A stretch of DNA of 64,000 bases from assembly GCF_004340785.1 (NCBI RefSeq), contig NZ_SLXS01000003.1, positions 529,689 to 593,688 on the forward strand. The letters are read 5' to 3'. The position numbers were made by a program, and so were the translations under genes. This DNA comes from Tumebacillus sp. BK434. Lineage in GTDB: Bacteria > Bacillota > Bacilli > Tumebacillales > Tumebacillaceae. Positions 61,353-64,000 of the stretch are shown here, in pieces. The notes beneath the pieces are model-generated. The model made no database searches. It was not told the DNA's origin and saw nothing but the letters and a program-made list of their open reading frames with translations. How positions within the stretch are numbered: the stretch's first letter is position 1; every line of letters starts with the position of its first letter.

Positions 61353-64000
61353 TTGCCCCGACCCCTTTCCAACACTAATCTGTCGGCAGATTCCTCCACC
61401 GTCATTTCACCCCGCAACACAAGCTCAAGCAATTCGTCCAAATCATCTGCCGTCGCCGCTCCGGTGCTCGGAGCGGCCGCGACCGGCTCCGGTTCCACCG
61501 TCCGGGACCGCAGATAGGCTGCTTGATCGCGAATGGTCGTATAGGTAAACAGATCTGATATATGCATCACGCCCGGATATTGGGCCTCAAATTCCCGATA
61601 CAATTGCGACGCCAACAGCGAGTTGCCGCCGAGCTGTTCGAATCCTTCATCGGCGTCGACCTCGCGCATGCCAAGCGTCTTCGCCCACAGTCCGGCCACC
61701 GCCAGCTCCGTCTCATTCGGCTCGGCCACGCCCAGCAGCACCACCGCAGGAGCTCCCGCTCCAGCCGGTTCCTGACGCTTGGGCCGCCCTTGGTTCGCCT
61801 GTTGCAACCGGCGTTTCCGCCCCGGCATCAGCACGGCCGGCAACGGGGTTTCCGGCCACAGCGCCCGCTCCAGCAGCGCCAGCGCTTCGTGGCGGTCGAG
61901 CGGCGCAAACGCCTCGCTCTGCTCCACCGCCCCCATGCGGGCGGCGATGCCCGTCTCGCGCCACGCCGGCCATTGCAGGCTGACCGCAGGCAGCCCCAGC
62001 CCTTGCCGATACTCGGCAAACGCGTCGAGGAAGAGATTGGCCGCCGTATAATCGCTTTGCCCCGGATACAGTTCCAGAGCGGCAATGCTGGAAAAGAGCA
62101 CGAAGAAATCGGGCGCATCCTGCAGCGTGGCCAGATGCAGATTTACAGCTCCGTGCGCTTTCGGCGCATAGACGTGGCGGAACGTCTCCTCCCGCTTTTG
62201 CAGCAGGAAGCCGTCGCCCGCGCGGCCCGCCAGATGCAAGACCCCGCCGATGCGCCCGTGCGCGGTGCGCAATTCGGCCAGCAGTTCTTCCACCTGCTGG
62301 CGGTCCTCGATCTGCACCGGGCGCACCTCCAGCACGTCGAGCTGCTGCTCGAGCTGCTGCCAGCGTGCGACCCGCTGTTTCATCGGCAGGTCTTCCGAGG
62401 ACGCAGCCAGCTCTTGCCACACACCCCGCGGCGGCACCGCCTGCTGTCCGAGCAAGACCAGACGGCGCGCGCCGTGCCGCACCAGCAGTTCGGCCGCTTC
62501 TGCGCCCAGATCGCCCGTCCCGCCGGAGATGACGATCAGCTCGTCCGGCGAAATGGCAGCCTGCTCAGCAAGAGCGGGCAGCATCTGCTCCGCCAGCACC
62601 GGCTCATACGCCTGCGCCTCGCGGTAGACGAGGAACGCAGGGCGGTCGGCTGCCGACAGTTCGCGAAGCAAATCGTCAGCCCCGGTCGTCCCGTCATGAT
62701 CCAGACTGCGCATCCGGTCACCGGCCAGCTCCAGGCCGGCGACGCGCCACAGTCCGCTCAGCGCCGTCTGTCCCGGCTGGATCGGCCGTTCTTGCCCTTC
62801 GACCGCATACCCCCGCTCGGTCAGCACGACCAGACCCGCCTGTGCCCGCAGTTTCGCGCTCGTCCAAGCGGAGACAAAACGGAAGCCTTGCCACAGCGCA
62901 TCCTGCGCTTCTGCCTGCCAGTTGCCCGACTCCTCCCGGAGATCGGCCGGCTGCCAGTTGAAGACCGCCAGCGCCACTTCCTGCCCTTGCAGCGACGCCA
63001 ATCCCTCGCCCCAATCGCCAGCTTCGGCGGTCAGTTCGAGCACGGTGCGCCCTTCTGCCCGCCAGAGCTGGGCCAGCGCTTCCTGCACCGGGGTGCGGTT
63101 CCCGGCCAGCACCACCGCGCCGGACGGCAATTCCTGCTCCGTCGGCATCGCGGCCGGCCGGAAGCTCTGCCGGAAACCGACGTTCGCCCCGAGCTCGGCG
63201 CGCTGCAGCGCTTTCGATGCCGACTTGATGCAGTAGTTCCGGACTTCGAGGACGAGCGACCCTTCGGTGTCATACAACGCCGCGTCGAAGCTGTGCACCT
63301 TCGCTCCCGTCGTACCGCTCGTCCGCTTCAGGTGAGCGAACAGATGGGTCGGCAGGCGCTTGTGCAGCACCAGCTCGCCGTAGGACAGCGGCAGGTACAG
63401 CTCCGTCTCGTCGAGCAGATGGTTCACCGAGTTGACGCTGAGGTCCATCAAGGCGGGGTGCAGATGGTACAAGTACCCTTCGCGGCCGTATTCCTCAGGC
63501 AGCTGCAGTTCGATCAGATACTGCTCACCCGGCTCGTCCCGCCAGCCGCCGATACAAGAGCGCGCCCAGCGGTCGCCAACGATCAAACCCCGGTCCATAT
63601 TGTCGTAAGCGTTGGTGTCGACCGGCAGGCTGACCTGCGCGCGCAGTGCGGACAGATCGACTTGCGCAGTCGGCTGCAGCTCAGCTTGGCCTTTGAACCG
63701 GCCTTCCGCATGCACCATCCACTCTCCGGCTGCAGACAGCGAAGCGAAACGCAGACGCGTCTCGTCTCCTTCGTCTTCCGCCAGCAGATGGAGCTCTTTT
63801 GTCTCGCCATCCTGCACCGTAAACGGCTGCAAAAACGTGATGTCGCCAAAACGCAAACCTGCCAGTTCGCCCGCTTGCCGCGCCGCATACTCCACCATCA
63901 TCTCAACCAGCGCCGTGCCCGGCAAAAGACCGATGCCTTGCACCCGGTGCTCGTCCAGCTCCCAAGCATCCGCACAGCCAAGCGGCTGCGCAAACAACGT
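61349..64000 (-). CDS. Polyketide synthase DH-KR-ACP, N-terminal part cut by the window edge
   Basis: At least 883 C-terminal residues are visible; the reading frame is open to the edge, so a KS and possibly more modules lie beyond 64000. Residues are numbered from the first complete TTG codon at 63997. DH with His17 and Pro26 (HRVQGIGLLP) and Asp185 (HPALMDLSV). KR about 290-740 with SGGTGDLG near 491, Ser636-637 (VLFSSI) and Tyr650/Asn654 (SDYTAAN). ACP about 765-840 (LGGNSLL, Ser793). A hydrophilic tail ends in ERGRGK. The next gene starts within its stop (4-nt overlap). It should also install a double bond. Confidence 0.9.
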   Translation of the reverse strand, partial: TLFAQPLGCADAWELDEHRVQGIGLLPGTALVEMMVEYAARQAGELAGLRFGDITFLQPFTVQDGETKELHLLAEDEGDETRLRFASLSAAGEWMVHAEGRFKGQAELQPTAQVDLSALRAQVSLPVDTNAYDNMDRGLIVGDRWARSCIGGWRDEPGEQYLIELQLPEEYGREGYLYHLHPALMDLSVNSVNHLLDETELYLPLSYGELVLHKRLPTHLFAHLKRTSGTTGAKVHSFDAALYDTEGSLVLEVRNYCIKSASKALQRAELGANVGFRQSFRPAAMPTEQELPSGAVVLAGNRTPVQEALAQLWRAEGRTVLELTAEAGDWGEGLASLQGQEVALAVFNWQPADLREESGNWQAEAQDALWQGFRFVSAWTSAKLRAQAGLVVLTERGYAVEGQERPIQPGQTALSGLWRVAGLELAGDRMRSLDHDGTTGADDLLRELSAADRPAFLVYREAQAYEPVLAEQMLPALAEQAAISPDELIVISGGTGDLGAEAAELLVRHGARRLVLLGQQAVPPRGVWQELAASSEDLPMKQRVARWQQLEQQLDVLEVRPVQIEDRQQVEELLAELRTAHGRIGGVLHLAGRAGDGFLLQKREETFRHVYAPKAHGAVNLHLATLQDAPDFFVLFSSIAALELYPGQSDYTAANLFLDAFAEYRQGLGLPAVSLQWPAWRETGIAARMGAVEQSEAFAPLDRHEALALLERALWPETPLPAVLMPGRKRRLQQANQGRPKRQEPAGAGAPAVVLLGVAEPNETELAVAGLWAKTLGMREVDADEGFEQLGGNSLLASQLYREFEAQYPGVMHISDLFTYTTIRDQAAYLRSRTVEPEPVAAAPSTGAATADDLDELLELVLRGEMTVEESADRLVLERGRGK

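Overview
The window reads as a chromosomal segment of a GC-rich, motile, probably endospore-forming Firmicute close to Bacillales/Alicyclobacillaceae (a Tumebacillus-like organism is my best guess). The reasons are gene order (hprK-yvoD-ppaX-yvoF-hisZGDBHAFI and minJ-ctpB-ftsX-ftsE follow the Bacillus subtilis layout), strong GGAGG-type ribosome sites, a Bacillus-type LexA box and Bacillus-type Zur boxes. Almost everything is on the minus strand. No rRNA, tRNA, CRISPR array or insertion sequence was seen.

Layout. (1) 1-1061: the tail of an unknown plus-strand gene, a convergent terminator and a lone RsbR-type STAS protein. (2) 1207-7766: the complete histidine operon hisZ-G-D-B-H-A-F-IE, with a clear promoter and a dyad at its start. 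(3) 7847-13604: a small two-helix membrane gene, then a plus-strand cassette of a KamA-type radical SAM enzyme, an ATP-grasp ligase, an MFS exporter and a second, paralogous ATP-grasp ligase. It lies inside a block that is contiguous in B. subtilis (yvoF | hisZ) and looks like a compact, uncharacterised small-molecule pathway. (4) 13646-20294: yvoF, ppaX, yvoD-like, a LysM-G5-M23 peptidase with a perfect LexA box, hprK coupled to an NDP-sugar epimerase, and a hypothetical gene. (5) 20424-26282: a small membrane gene, uvrA and uvrB, with a 13-codon gene between the two uvr genes that has its own promoter and terminator. (6) 26365-33815: motB-motA, minJ, ctpB, an EnvC-like M23 protein, ftsX and ftsE. 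(7) 34060-37832: a Zur-regulated znuA-znuC-znuB operon plus a second ZnuA-fold lipoprotein that has lost most zinc ligands. (8) 38067-38363: a small low-GC secreted or anchored protein. (9) 38563-64000: one end of a large polyketide/non-ribosomal peptide cluster that continues past the window.

The assembly line runs on the minus strand from 64000 toward 38563: [..]-DH-KR-ACP, KS-DH-KR-ACP, KS-ACP-C-A-PCP-E, C-A-PCP, then KS-AT-psiKR-MT-ACP-C, followed by a type II thioesterase. The KS-containing modules at 49679-61352 have no AT (trans-AT style), while the last module carries its own malonyl-type AT, a C-methyltransferase and a terminal condensation-like domain with an altered active-site motif. 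There is no type I thioesterase in the visible part. The predicted product is an unsaturated polyketide acyl chain, then a D-amino acid, then a second amino acid, then a C-methylated beta-keto C2 extension, released in an unusual way.

The two most promising novelties are the radical SAM/ATP-grasp/MFS cassette and the terminal module of the hybrid synthase. The 13-residue peptide gene upstream of uvrA and the LexA-box peptidase are smaller but sharp observations. All function calls rest on reading motifs; no database search was possible.
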